Part shown: one piece after another, positions 54,046 through 62,559 of the stretch | Numbering within the stretch: the stretch's first letter is position 1 | Layout of the letters: each line of letters begins with the position of its first letter | Assembly (NCBI RefSeq): GCF_000159695.1 | Contig: NZ_CM000955.1 | Span: forward strand, 265,001 to 329,000 | From: Finegoldia magna ATCC 53516 | Lineage (GTDB): Bacteria > Bacillota > Clostridia > Tissierellales > Peptoniphilaceae | Direction: 5' to 3' | Length of the DNA: 64,000 nt | The notes under the pieces: model-generated | What the model was told of the DNA's origin: nothing | What the model saw: the letters and a program-made list of their open reading frames with translations, nothing else | Databases searched by the model: none | Made by a program: the position numbers and the translations under genes

Positions 54046-54571
54046 AAGTATAGATACAAAAGAGCTCATAAAAATCGCTTTGTTTAGTGCACTCATAGTA
54101 ATTGGATCTTATATTATAATCCCATTATTTCCAGTTCCTATTTCCTTACAAAGTTTGTTCGCAATATCATCTGGATATTATTTAAGCAAAAAATACGCAA
54201 ATATGTCGGTTTTATTGTATATTGTAATAGGTCTTATTGGTCTTCCTGTTTTTGCGGGAGGAAAAGGTGGAATGCAGGCAATATTTTCACCGAGTTTTGG
54301 TTATGTAATAGGATTTTTGGCACAAACTTTTTATGTAAAATTCAAAGACCGCAACCTGTCACAATTAAACCTTTTTATTATGTTCATGGTGTCATCACTT
54401 ATAATTTACGCTTTTGGTGTGATATACATGGGAATATTTTTCAAATTATCTAATAAACAATTCGACTTGTGGAAATTATTATTCACTGGTATGATAGTGT
54501 TTTTACCTGGGGATATGTTAAAAGCTTTGGTTTTTAGTTTTGTTACGAATAGAGTAGAAAAATACATTTAA
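54038..54571 (+). CDS. bioY: Biotin transporter substrate-binding subunit BioY
   Basis: The 177-residue membrane protein has the BioY signatures PLFPVPISLQSLFA and GLPVFAGGKGGMQAIFSPSFGYVIGF, and six predicted helices. It is the biotin-binding S subunit that works with the EcfA1-EcfA2-EcfT module (encoded at 24.9-27.4 kb). No biotin-protein ligase or biotin synthesis genes are adjacent. Confidence 0.93.
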   Translation: MSKSIDTKELIKIALFSALIVIGSYIIIPLFPVPISLQSLFAISSGYYLSKKYANMSVLLYIVIGLIGLPVFAGGKGGMQAIFSPSFGYVIGFLAQTFYVKFKDRNLSQLNLFIMFMVSSLIIYAFGVIYMGIFFKLSNKQFDLWKLLFTGMIVFLPGDMLKALVFSFVTNRVEKYI

Positions 54572-54572
54572 A

Positions 54573-54616
54573 AAAGTCATACAAGTTTGATATTAAAATC
54601 AAATTTGTATGACTTC
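54573..54616. terminator. Bidirectional terminator
   Basis: The stem AAGTCATACAAGTTTGAT/ATCAAATTTGTATGACTT (one mismatch) with a short loop is flanked by A- and T-runs. It lies between convergent bioY and the isomerase gene. Confidence 0.88.
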
Positions 54617-54619
54617 TTT

Positions 54620-55630
54620 TTATTCTGTAATTTCTTTTAATTTTCCAAATATTTTGTAGTCTACATTTTTCAATTCACTGATATTTCTTGCCCCAAGCAT
54701 TACCATGAGCATTTTTAGTTTATAAATCAAGCTATCCAAAAATTCCTTAGCAAATTCATAACCACCATGCATTAAATAAGATAATACTTCGCCACTCATC
54801 GCTGTCATATCTGCCCCAATAACTAGTGCTTTTACAATATCAATTGCTGTTTTTATTCCACCACTTGCAATCAAAAACAAATCGTCAGGTTTATCTTGCA
54901 TGTCCAATAAAATCTTCGCCGTAGGAATTCCCCAACAGTAAAATTCAGAAAATTCCATATCGAATCTTCTATTATCTTCTATTTCAGAAAAATTTGTTCC
55001 ACCAAAACCAGCAATATCAATGTATCTAACACCCAGATCGTATAAATCATAGATTGTCTTTTTGTTCATTCCGTAACCTACTTCTTTTACGATTATAGGC
55101 ACATCTACATTTTCTACGATATTTTTGATGTTATCTTTAATTCCAGAAAATTCTCTGTCTCCTTCTTCCATAATCAATTCTTGAATTGGATTTAAGTGAA
55201 GGCCAAACATATCAGCATCTATCATTTCAATTGCTTTTTCAACTGATTCCAAGCTTTCTCTTGCAGAAAGATTTCCTATTACGATATTTTCATTTTTTAT
55301 CAAATTTTCTCGTACAAGTTCGAAACTTTCAATCGCTTCTGATTCAACAAGAGCTATTTTTTGACTACCAACTGCCATTGGAATGTTGAACGTTTTGCAC
55401 AATCTAGCCAAATCCTCATTGATGTCACAGCAGGAATCTCCGCCACCAGTCATGGCGTTTATCATGAAAGGATAGTCGATTTTCTTGCCGTTAAATTCCA
55501 TCGACAAATCGATATCATTCAAATCTATTTCAGGCAGTGATGTGTGTTCCAGATACACACAATCAAATAAGTTGTTGCCCCTGTATTCTGATTTCAAATA
55601 ATTTTCAATGTGTTCTTGCTTTCTTTCCAC
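54620..55630 (-). CDS. fni: Type 2 isopentenyl-diphosphate delta-isomerase
   Basis: The FMN-dependent enzyme of about 336 residues has RKQEHIENYLKSE at the start, FMINAMTGG, GSQKIAL, GNLSARES, HLNPIQELIMEEGDREF, VPIIVKEVGYGM, DIAGFGGTNFSEIE and ASGGI. This order is that of IDI-2. It interconverts IPP and DMAPP, as expected with a mevalonate-type pathway. I use a GTG start (55630) seven bases after GGGAGG; a longer ATG start overlaps that site. Confidence 0.94.
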   Translation of the reverse strand: MERKQEHIENYLKSEYRGNNLFDCVYLEHTSLPEIDLNDIDLSMEFNGKKIDYPFMINAMTGGGDSCCDINEDLARLCKTFNIPMAVGSQKIALVESEAIESFELVRENLIKNENIVIGNLSARESLESVEKAIEMIDADMFGLHLNPIQELIMEEGDREFSGIKDNIKNIVENVDVPIIVKEVGYGMNKKTIYDLYDLGVRYIDIAGFGGTNFSEIEDNRRFDMEFSEFYCWGIPTAKILLDMQDKPDDLFLIASGGIKTAIDIVKALVIGADMTAMSGEVLSYLMHGGYEFAKEFLDSLIYKLKMLMVMLGARNISELKNVDYKIFGKLKEITE

Positions 55631-55656
55631 AAAAATACCTCCCAAAAACAAAACCG

Positions 55657-56610
55657 CTAATTATTTTGAGATTCTTCCCCATCTTCTTTTCTGTCATTAT
55701 CATTAGTGGTTTGATCATCCAGTTTGTATTCAGCAAATAATCTGTCTACAATTTCTGGTAATTGTTCTTCATCCGCCATATACCAACTAATTCCATCATC
55801 TTTGTATTCTCCTGGCAGTATATAGCTATGTATTTTGCTAGATGAAAAGTTAGGAAGTTTTGTAAGATAAGCAGTCATATCCCCTAGTGGGATATTTGTC
55901 TTAACATCTCTTTTAAATATTTCAATCATCTTAGGCATTTTCGTAATATTTGCAGGACTTAATAATTGATCCATCAATGTTTTTATAAAATAATGTTGAT
56001 TTTCAATTCTAGCTTCATCAGATCCACCTAATGGATGACGTGCCCTCACATATTGTAACGCTTCAGGTCCATTTAGTTTTGATTTTCCTTTTGGAATATG
56101 CATTTTTATTGTTGGAAGATTGATTTCTACTGGTGAATCAACTTCAACTCCACCCATAGCATCTACGATATGTTCAACACTATCAAAATCAACTTCAACG
56201 TAATAATCCAAATCTATTCCCAATAAATCTCTCAACGCTTTTAAAGATCCCTTCGCACCTTCATAAGCGTGTGCCGCATTTACTTTGTGAATATTTCCAT
56301 TCAATCTAATTTGAGTATCTCTTGGCACAGACAGTATGTCCACATTACCAGAATTAAAGTTGACTTTACAAACCATTATAGTATCAGATCTTTGATGATC
56401 AGTTGTGCTTACTTCCTTATCAATTCCTAAAAGCACAAATAAAAATTCATCCGGTATATTTTGTTCAATTACATTGTTTTTTCCTAATTCATCGCCTTTA
56501 ATATCAGAGCCAGTTGTTTTTAAGCTTCCCAAAAATTTACCAGCACCGAAATACACTCCCAAAAATAGTGCCAGCGAAATAAAAAAGACAATAACAGCTC
56601 TTTTTTTCAT
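55657..56610 (-). CDS. LytR-CpsA-Psr (LCP) family wall polymer ligase
   Basis: The protein of about 317 residues has an N-terminal membrane helix (about 4-24) and an LCP domain. The domain has LLGIDKEVSTTDHQRSDTIMVCKVN, ILSVPRDTQI, KVNAAHAYEGA, MGGVEVDSP and YVRARHPLGGSDEARIENQHYFI, including the Arg and Asp residues that bind polyprenyl pyrophosphate. It attaches teichoic acid or capsule to peptidoglycan. The start at 56610 follows GGAGG; an upstream TTG is part of that site. The acidic tail is short. Confidence 0.93.
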   Translation of the reverse strand: MKKRAVIVFFISLALFLGVYFGAGKFLGSLKTTGSDIKGDELGKNNVIEQNIPDEFLFVLLGIDKEVSTTDHQRSDTIMVCKVNFNSGNVDILSVPRDTQIRLNGNIHKVNAAHAYEGAKGSLKALRDLLGIDLDYYVEVDFDSVEHIVDAMGGVEVDSPVEINLPTIKMHIPKGKSKLNGPEALQYVRARHPLGGSDEARIENQHYFIKTLMDQLLSPANITKMPKMIEIFKRDVKTNIPLGDMTAYLTKLPNFSSSKIHSYILPGEYKDDGISWYMADEEQLPEIVDRLFAEYKLDDQTTNDNDRKEDGEESQNN

Positions 56611-56639
56611 TCTTTCCTCCAATTACTTTCTTAATGAAC

Positions 56640-56667
56640 AAAGCACTCGGATTTACCGGTGCTTTGT
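56640..56667. terminator. Hairpin after the activase gene
   Basis: The stem CAAAGCAC/GTGCTTTG with a 12-base loop that itself can pair (CGG/CCG) has only a short T-rich tail in the minus direction (TTCATT). It lies in the leader of the LCP gene, downstream of its promoter, so it may act as a leader structure instead of a true terminator. Confidence 0.45.
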
Positions 56668-56683
56668 CATAACACTTATTTAA

Positions 56684-56692
56684 TTATATCAA
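56684..56692 (-). promoter_or_regulatory. Extended -10 promoter of the LCP gene
   Basis: TGATATAAT on the minus strand, about 75 bases before the LCP start. No clear -35. Confidence 0.45.
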
Positions 56693-56733
56693 AAACAATG
56701 AAAATTTACACTAATTTTGATTTTTTGTAAGTT

Positions 56734-59700
56734 TTAATTATTAATTTTCTCTTTTGCTTGTGAAAGCATAAGCTTGATTCTGTTAATTTGATTTACTTCA
56801 CTTGCACCAGGATCGTAGTCAATTGGAATTATGTTTGCTTGCGGATACAATTGCCTAATTCTCTTGATAACGCCTTTTCCTGTGATATGGTTAGGAAGAC
56901 AACCGAATGGTTGAATACATACAATATTGTTAGCGTTGATATGAATTAATTCTATCATTTCCGCAGTCAACAACCAACCTTCACCGTATTGATTTCCAAG
57001 CGATACAACTTCTTGTGCATAATCTTCTAATTCTTGTATCTTAAGTGGATGAGTAAACTTCGATTTGATTAATTGGTTTCTGATGTATTTTCTATAATGT
57101 TCAATCAAATTTACTCCCATGTTACACATAAATCCTGTGAATTTGGATTTGGATAAGAAGTTTCCCTTGTGGTATTCATTTCTCAAGCAATAAAGCACAA
57201 AATCAGTCAAATCAGGCATAACCACTTCGCAGCCTTCTTTTTCTAATAAATCTTGCAAATTATTATTAGCTTGAGGAAGATATTTTACTAGAATTTCTCC
57301 GACAATACCAACTTTTGGTTTTTGTATATCCAATAATTCTATTTTTGAGAAATCTTCAATAATTTCATCTACAGTTTGTCTAAATAGTTTTGAACTTGAT
57401 TTCAAAACTCTCTTTTGACATTCTTCAATCCATTTTTGCTTTAGCAAATCAGTTTGTTTTTCTTTTTCGTAAGCTCTAGTGAAATTTGATAATCTCATTA
57501 TCAAATCGCCGTACAAAACAGCAACTATCATTTTTTGTAATACTAATGGAGAAAGGTTAAAGCCTTCGTTTGTTTCGATATTTTGCCAAGAAATAGCAAT
57601 TACAGGAATATTTTCATATCCCGCTTCTTTTAACGCTTTTCTTATAAATCCAACATAGTTACTTGCTCTGCACGCTCCACCAGTTTGACTCATTAATAAA
57701 GCTAGTTTGTCAGTGTCATATCTACCAGAATTTATAGCTTCCATCATTTGTCCAACAACAGTTATAGATGGATAACAAGCGTCGTTATTTACATATTTTA
57801 ATCCTTCGTCGATTACTTTTGAATTAACATCTTTCAAAAATTCTACCTTGTAGCCATTATCTTTGAATAATGATTCCATTATTTCAAAGTGATCTGGCGC
57901 CATTTGTGGTGCTAGAATCGTGTATTCTTCTTTCATTTTCTTAGTGAATTCAACTTTTTCGACGTGATATGATTTTTTCACATTTGGAACGAAGTTTTTC
58001 TTTTCAAGCGCTTGTATCAATGATCTTATTCTGATTTTAACAGCGCCTAAGTTACTAATTTCATCGATTTTTAAAACAGTATATATTTTTCCTTTCGCAG
58101 ACAAAATTTCATTAACTTGGTCTGTAGTTACAGCATCAATTCCGCAACCAAATGAATTTAGTTGAACCATTTCCAAATCTTCACTGTTTCCAACAATTTC
58201 AGCTGCTCTGTAAAGTCTTGAGTGATATACCCATTGATCCAATACTCTCAAATCGCTATCTACATCGTCATCGTAATCAATTATAGAATCTTCTGACAAA
58301 ACTCCAAGACCTAATGAAGTAATAAGCTCAGGGATTCCGTGGTTGATTTCCGAATCGACATGATACGGCCTACCAGCTAACACAATTGCTTTTTTGCCCA
58401 TTTCACGAATTTTGGACAAAGCTTTCTTTCCTTCAACCTTTACATCTTTTCTGTATTTTTCAAGTTCATCCCATGCTCTATCAACGCTGTTAGAAATATC
58501 CTTATCAGAAAGTCCTAGCTCTTTTAATTCGTCGATAAGTCTTGTCTTTAATTTATTTTTATCTTGGAATGATATGAATGGGTTGAAATACTTCGTATTT
58601 TTCAATCCATCTACATTATTTTTTATAACTTCCGGATATCCAGTAACTACCGGACAGTTAATGTGATTATTCGCCTTATCATATTCTTGTTTTTCAAAAA
58701 ATACCGAAGGATAGAATATCATATCGACATTTTTTTCTAATAAATCTTCAATGTGACCGTGAACTAATTTTGCAGGATAACAACATGTTTCACTTGTAAT
58801 CGAAGAAATTCCTTTTTCATAAATTTCTCTTGATGATTTTGAGGACAATACAACTCTGTATCCTAAATTCGTGAAGAATGTATGCCAGAAAGGATAATTT
58901 TCGTACATATTCAACACTCTAGGAATTCCTACAGTCGCTCTTGCTTTATCTTCTGGAATGCTCTTATATCCAAATAATCTTTTGTTTTTATAATCGTACA
59001 TATTTGGAAGCTTGTCCTTTTTATCCAGACTAATTCCAGCTCCTCTTTCACATCTATTTCCAGTTACAAACTTTTTGCCATTTGCAAATTTGTTGATAGT
59101 CAATTTGCAATGGTTAGAACAGTATTTACATTCTGCTTGTTCTTGAGTGTATTCAAATTTTTCAAGTTCGTCTTCAGATAAAATCGTAGAATATCCTGTT
59201 GATTTTTCTTTTGCAATCAACGCCATTCCCATAGCTCCCATAAGACCTGAAATATTTGGTCTTGTAGGAACCTTACCTGTGATTTTTTCGAAAGCTCTTA
59301 AAATAGCATCACCGTAGAATGTACCACCTTGAACTACAATGTGTTCTCCTAATTTTGATGGATCTCTAAGTTTAATAACTTTTTGGATTGCGTTTTTGAT
59401 AACTGAATAACACAAACCTGCTGCAATATCGCTTACACTAGCGCCTTCTTTTTGTGCTTGTTTTACTTTTGAATTCATAAAAACTGTACATCTTGAACCT
59501 AAATCTACAGGATTTTCTGATTCAAGTGCTTTTTGTTGAAATTCTTGTACAGATAAATTCAAACTGTGAGCAAATGTTTCAATAAATGACCCACAACCAG
59601 ACGAACATGCTTCGTTTAATTGAATAGAATCAATTATTCCATCATTTACATGCATAGCTTTCATGTCTTGACCGCCAATATCCAAAACAAAATCAACATC

Positions 59701-60939
59701 TGGATCAAAGTATCTAGCAGCAGTCAAATGTGCTATTGTCTCTACTTCGCCAAAATCTACCGATAAAGCCTGTTTTATAAAATCTTCACCATAACCTGTT
59801 ATACCACTACTTGCAATTTTTTGATTATCATTTAGTTTAGAATAAATTACAGATAATTGTTCCTTAACTAAATCAAGTGGATTGCCTTGGTTATTTGCAT
59901 AAAAATCGTAAACAATGTTGCAATCTTCATCAATTACTACAATTTTACTAGTAGTTGAACCCGCATCAATTCCCAAATACAAGTTTCCTTCTACTTCGTC
60001 AAGATTTTTGAATTTTACGTTAGATTTTTTGTGGTTTTCGTAAAATTTTTCTTTTTCATTCTCATTTTTAAATAGTGGCTCAAGTATTAATTCATCATCA
60101 ATTTCTTGCTTTTTGTCATAAGATCTGTTTAACAAATCTTCATACTTCACAACTTCTTCATCCATTGATGCAATAGCCGCTCCCAATGCTACAAATACTT
60201 GCGCATTTTCAGGGCTGTAGAATGTATTCACACCGTCATCTAATGTCGTGATGAATCTATTTCTTAATTCTGATAAGAAATAAAGTGGTCCACCCAAAAA
60301 TACGATGTTCCCTTCAATAGGTCTTCCACAAGCAAGATTTGATATTGTTTGATTGACAACAGATTGGAATACACTCACTGCCATATCTTCTTTTGTTGCG
60401 CCTTGGTTAATCAAAGCTTGAATGTCAGTTTTTGCATATACACCGCATCTACTTGCAATCGAAAATATTTTCTTGTAATTTTTGGCTAATTCGTTAAGAC
60501 CAGAAGCATCTGTCTTTAACAAAGCTGCCATTTGGTCTATAAATGCTCCAGTTCCACCTGCGCAGATGGAGTTCATTCTTTGTTCTACGTTTCCTTTTAA
60601 ATAAGTTATCTTACTGTCTTCTCCCCCAAGCTCAATGCATACATCGGCATTAGGGATATATTTTTTTATAGCTGTAGTTCCAGCTACAACTTCTTGTATA
60701 AATTCGATATTCAAATTATCTTCAACATACATTCCGCCACTTCCAGTGACCATGATTGTACAATCGCTGTTTTTGAACTCTGGATGTGAATCGTATGCTT
60801 GTTTAAGAACATTTTTGGTAGTTTCTTCTATGTCAGAACGATGTCTAGTGTATTCTTGAAATAAAATTTCGTAGTTTTCATTTATAATGACAAGTTTGAC
60901 AGTTGTTGAACCTACATCTAAACCCATGTGGATTTTCAT
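56734..60939 (-). CDS. 2-hydroxyacyl-CoA dehydratase activator-type fusion protein (double ATPase plus HgdB-like region)
   Basis: The 1401-residue protein starts with an ASKHA ATPase domain (GLDVGSTTVK; Cys in SICAGGTGAF and SRCGVYAKTD). A second follows at about 320-580 (GIDAGSTTSK; EACSSGCGSFIE and SRCTVFMN). The paired Cys of each domain would hold a shared 4Fe-4S cluster, as in HgdC/BcrD activators. The middle and C-terminal parts are Cys-rich (CKYCSNHCKL, SETCCYPAKL, NNDACYPS, SQTGGACRA) and resemble DUF2229 and the dehydratase subunit HgdB. Such large proteins are common in anaerobic Firmicutes, but their substrate is unknown. It stands alone; no dehydratase genes are adjacent. Confidence 0.88.
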   Translation of the reverse strand: MKIHMGLDVGSTTVKLVIINENYEILFQEYTRHRSDIEETTKNVLKQAYDSHPEFKNSDCTIMVTGSGGMYVEDNLNIEFIQEVVAGTTAIKKYIPNADVCIELGGEDSKITYLKGNVEQRMNSICAGGTGAFIDQMAALLKTDASGLNELAKNYKKIFSIASRCGVYAKTDIQALINQGATKEDMAVSVFQSVVNQTISNLACGRPIEGNIVFLGGPLYFLSELRNRFITTLDDGVNTFYSPENAQVFVALGAAIASMDEEVVKYEDLLNRSYDKKQEIDDELILEPLFKNENEKEKFYENHKKSNVKFKNLDEVEGNLYLGIDAGSTTSKIVVIDEDCNIVYDFYANNQGNPLDLVKEQLSVIYSKLNDNQKIASSGITGYGEDFIKQALSVDFGEVETIAHLTAARYFDPDVDFVLDIGGQDMKAMHVNDGIIDSIQLNEACSSGCGSFIETFAHSLNLSVQEFQQKALESENPVDLGSRCTVFMNSKVKQAQKEGASVSDIAAGLCYSVIKNAIQKVIKLRDPSKLGEHIVVQGGTFYGDAILRAFEKITGKVPTRPNISGLMGAMGMALIAKEKSTGYSTILSEDELEKFEYTQEQAECKYCSNHCKLTINKFANGKKFVTGNRCERGAGISLDKKDKLPNMYDYKNKRLFGYKSIPEDKARATVGIPRVLNMYENYPFWHTFFTNLGYRVVLSSKSSREIYEKGISSITSETCCYPAKLVHGHIEDLLEKNVDMIFYPSVFFEKQEYDKANNHINCPVVTGYPEVIKNNVDGLKNTKYFNPFISFQDKNKLKTRLIDELKELGLSDKDISNSVDRAWDELEKYRKDVKVEGKKALSKIREMGKKAIVLAGRPYHVDSEINHGIPELITSLGLGVLSEDSIIDYDDDVDSDLRVLDQWVYHSRLYRAAEIVGNSEDLEMVQLNSFGCGIDAVTTDQVNEILSAKGKIYTVLKIDEISNLGAVKIRIRSLIQALEKKNFVPNVKKSYHVEKVEFTKKMKEEYTILAPQMAPDHFEIMESLFKDNGYKVEFLKDVNSKVIDEGLKYVNNDACYPSITVVGQMMEAINSGRYDTDKLALLMSQTGGACRASNYVGFIRKALKEAGYENIPVIAISWQNIETNEGFNLSPLVLQKMIVAVLYGDLIMRLSNFTRAYEKEKQTDLLKQKWIEECQKRVLKSSSKLFRQTVDEIIEDFSKIELLDIQKPKVGIVGEILVKYLPQANNNLQDLLEKEGCEVVMPDLTDFVLYCLRNEYHKGNFLSKSKFTGFMCNMGVNLIEHYRKYIRNQLIKSKFTHPLKIQELEDYAQEVVSLGNQYGEGWLLTAEMIELIHINANNIVCIQPFGCLPNHITGKGVIKRIRQLYPQANIIPIDYDPGASEVNQINRIKLMLSQAKEKINN

Positions 60940-61010
60940 TGTGTTAATCCCTCCATATTCCTATACTAAGTAAGTATATTTCAAAAGCACAAAAACTTCA
61001 ATAAATTTTT

Positions 61011-61892
61011 TTATGTATTGTATGTTTTAATTTTACTATTTATCTCAGAAATTACCTTTAATTTATCACAAGACCATTTAGGCAGATAAAGTTTTGGCTT
61101 GTATGCATCTCCAGTCATTCTATGCACAACAGTATCCTCATTTAGAATTTTGAAACTATCTACCACCCAATCAGTGTATTCATCCATCGTCAAAATTTTG
61201 AATTTGTTTTGTTGATAATAATCGTACAATCTTGAATCTGTTTGTATATATAATGAATGAATTTTGATTCCCCAAATATCGTGTTTTTGTGTTTGGTACA
61301 CACTTTCCAAGAAATCATCTTCACTTTCATAAGGAAGTCCAGCAATTACATGTGATATTACTTTTATTCCATTATCCATTAATTTTTTTGCCATATCAAA
61401 ATAAACTTCATTGCTATAAGCACGATTGATTAAATCTATTGTTGAATTTTTTGTAGATTGAAGCCCCATTTCAACCCAAACATCAACCTTTTTGTTGATT
61501 TCGCTCAATAATTTTATCTTCTCATCATCCAAGCAGTCTCCTCTTGTTGCGATATCAAGTACCAGCACATTTTTGTTTTCTATAGCATCTGAGTAAATTT
61601 TCCTAAGTTCATTTACAGGCTTATAAGTATTGGTGAACGATTGAAAATACGCAATAAATTTGTCAGCTTTTTTCTTTTCGGATAATCTTTTAATTTGCAA
61701 TTCAACTTGATCTTTGATTGAATACTCATTAAAAGTAAATTCACCAGAACCACTTTCAGAACAAAAAATACAACCGTTAGAATTTTTTCTATTAGGACAA
61801 CTGAATCCACCATCTAACGGTAGTTTATAAACTTTCGTGCCGTATGTTTTTTTCAAATAATCACTTAATCTATTTATTTCTATTTTTTTCAC
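61011..61892 (-). CDS. Radical SAM protein, TIGR01212 (YtqA) family
   Basis: The 293-residue protein has the cluster motif C-x8-C-x2-C in GFSCPNRKNSNGCIFCSESGSGEF, and the conserved YFQSFTNTYKP, LDIATRGDCLDDE, WVEMGLQSTKNST and HVIAGLPYE segments of this family. The reaction is not known for certain; the family has been connected to tRNA or cofactor work. It overlaps tadA by 23 bases. Confidence 0.88.
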   Translation of the reverse strand: MKKIEINRLSDYLKKTYGTKVYKLPLDGGFSCPNRKNSNGCIFCSESGSGEFTFNEYSIKDQVELQIKRLSEKKKADKFIAYFQSFTNTYKPVNELRKIYSDAIENKNVLVLDIATRGDCLDDEKIKLLSEINKKVDVWVEMGLQSTKNSTIDLINRAYSNEVYFDMAKKLMDNGIKVISHVIAGLPYESEDDFLESVYQTQKHDIWGIKIHSLYIQTDSRLYDYYQQNKFKILTMDEYTDWVVDSFKILNEDTVVHRMTGDAYKPKLYLPKWSCDKLKVISEINSKIKTYNT

Positions 61893-62337
61893 GAATCCTC
61901 CTGAAAAAACTCTGCATCAATTCAACACACTCTTTTTCCATAATACTTTTTACTTCTATTTTATGATTGAGTCCTTCGTAATCATTTAATGAAATCAAAG
62001 ACCCACAAGCTCCTCTTTTTTTATCAAAAGCTCCGAACACAACTTTTGGTATTCTTGAATACACCAAAGCTCCCGTGCACATCACACAAGGCTCCAGTGT
62101 CACATACATTATACAATCGTCAAGCCTAAAATTTCCGATAAATTCTGTCGCTTGATTGATAGCTTTTAGTTCTGCATGCATTGTCGCATTTTTGTCTTTT
62201 TCCACACTGTTATAAGCCTGAGCAATTATTTCTCCATCTTTAACAATGACACAACCTACAGGAACTTCATCCATATCATAAGCAATTTTAGCTTGTTCTA
62301 TAGCTTTCATCATGAATTTTTCATCATTATTTTCCAT
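61870..62337 (-). CDS. tadA: tRNA-specific adenosine deaminase TadA
   Basis: The 155-residue deaminase has zinc ligands His54 (with catalytic Glu56 in TMHAELKAI), Cys84 and Cys87 (LEPCVMCTGALVYSRI). It converts A34 to inosine in tRNA-Arg. AAAGGTG lies 11 bases before the ATG. Confidence 0.95.
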   Translation of the reverse strand: MENNDEKFMMKAIEQAKIAYDMDEVPVGCVIVKDGEIIAQAYNSVEKDKNATMHAELKAINQATEFIGNFRLDDCIMYVTLEPCVMCTGALVYSRIPKVVFGAFDKKRGACGSLISLNDYEGLNHKIEVKSIMEKECVELMQSFFRRIREKNRNK

Positions 62338-62363
62338 AAATTATAAAACACCTTTCCTATCCG

Positions 62364-62372
62364 ATTATATCA
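62364..62372 (-). promoter_or_regulatory. Extended -10 promoter of tadA
   Basis: TGATATAAT on the minus strand, about 30 bases before tadA. The IS110 element ends about 70 bases further upstream, so this native promoter is intact. Confidence 0.5.
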
Positions 62373-62430
62373 AATAGTTTGTATTATTTAAATTTGAATA
62401 CGTAAATTGTTTGTGATATTCTTTATATAT

Positions 62431-62443
62431 AATGTAGTATTTA
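62431..62443. repeat. 13-bp direct repeat, copy at the IS right end
   Basis: AATGTAGTATTTA is repeated exactly at 63964-63976, 1533 bases away. The two copies bracket the IS110 transposase gene. Confidence 0.6.
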
Positions 62444-62464
62444 AGACCAGCTATCAAATGTCAA
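62436..62464 (-). promoter_or_regulatory. Outward promoter at the IS right end
   Basis: On the minus strand, TTGACA (62464-62459) and AATACT (62441-62436) are 17 bases apart, with the -10 inside the direct repeat. In an excised circle, this -35 would stand before the same -10 in the left end, driving the element. In the integrated state it points towards tadA. Confidence 0.45.
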
Positions 62465-62510
62465 GAGAAAATAAAAAATAATTTATCTTGAAATTTAAGG
62501 CATGTCAAAC

Positions 62511-62530
62511 AAGCCTAAAAAATTAGGCTT
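62511..62530. other. Hairpin after the transposase gene
   Basis: AAGCCTAA/TTAGGCTT with an AAAA loop lies 30 bases after the stop. The following minus-strand sequence (GTTTG) is a poor T-run, so termination would be weak. A second TTGACA (62508-62503) follows it. Confidence 0.5.
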
Positions 62531-62559
62531 AGAAAAATTTAATAAGAATTACACAACAA

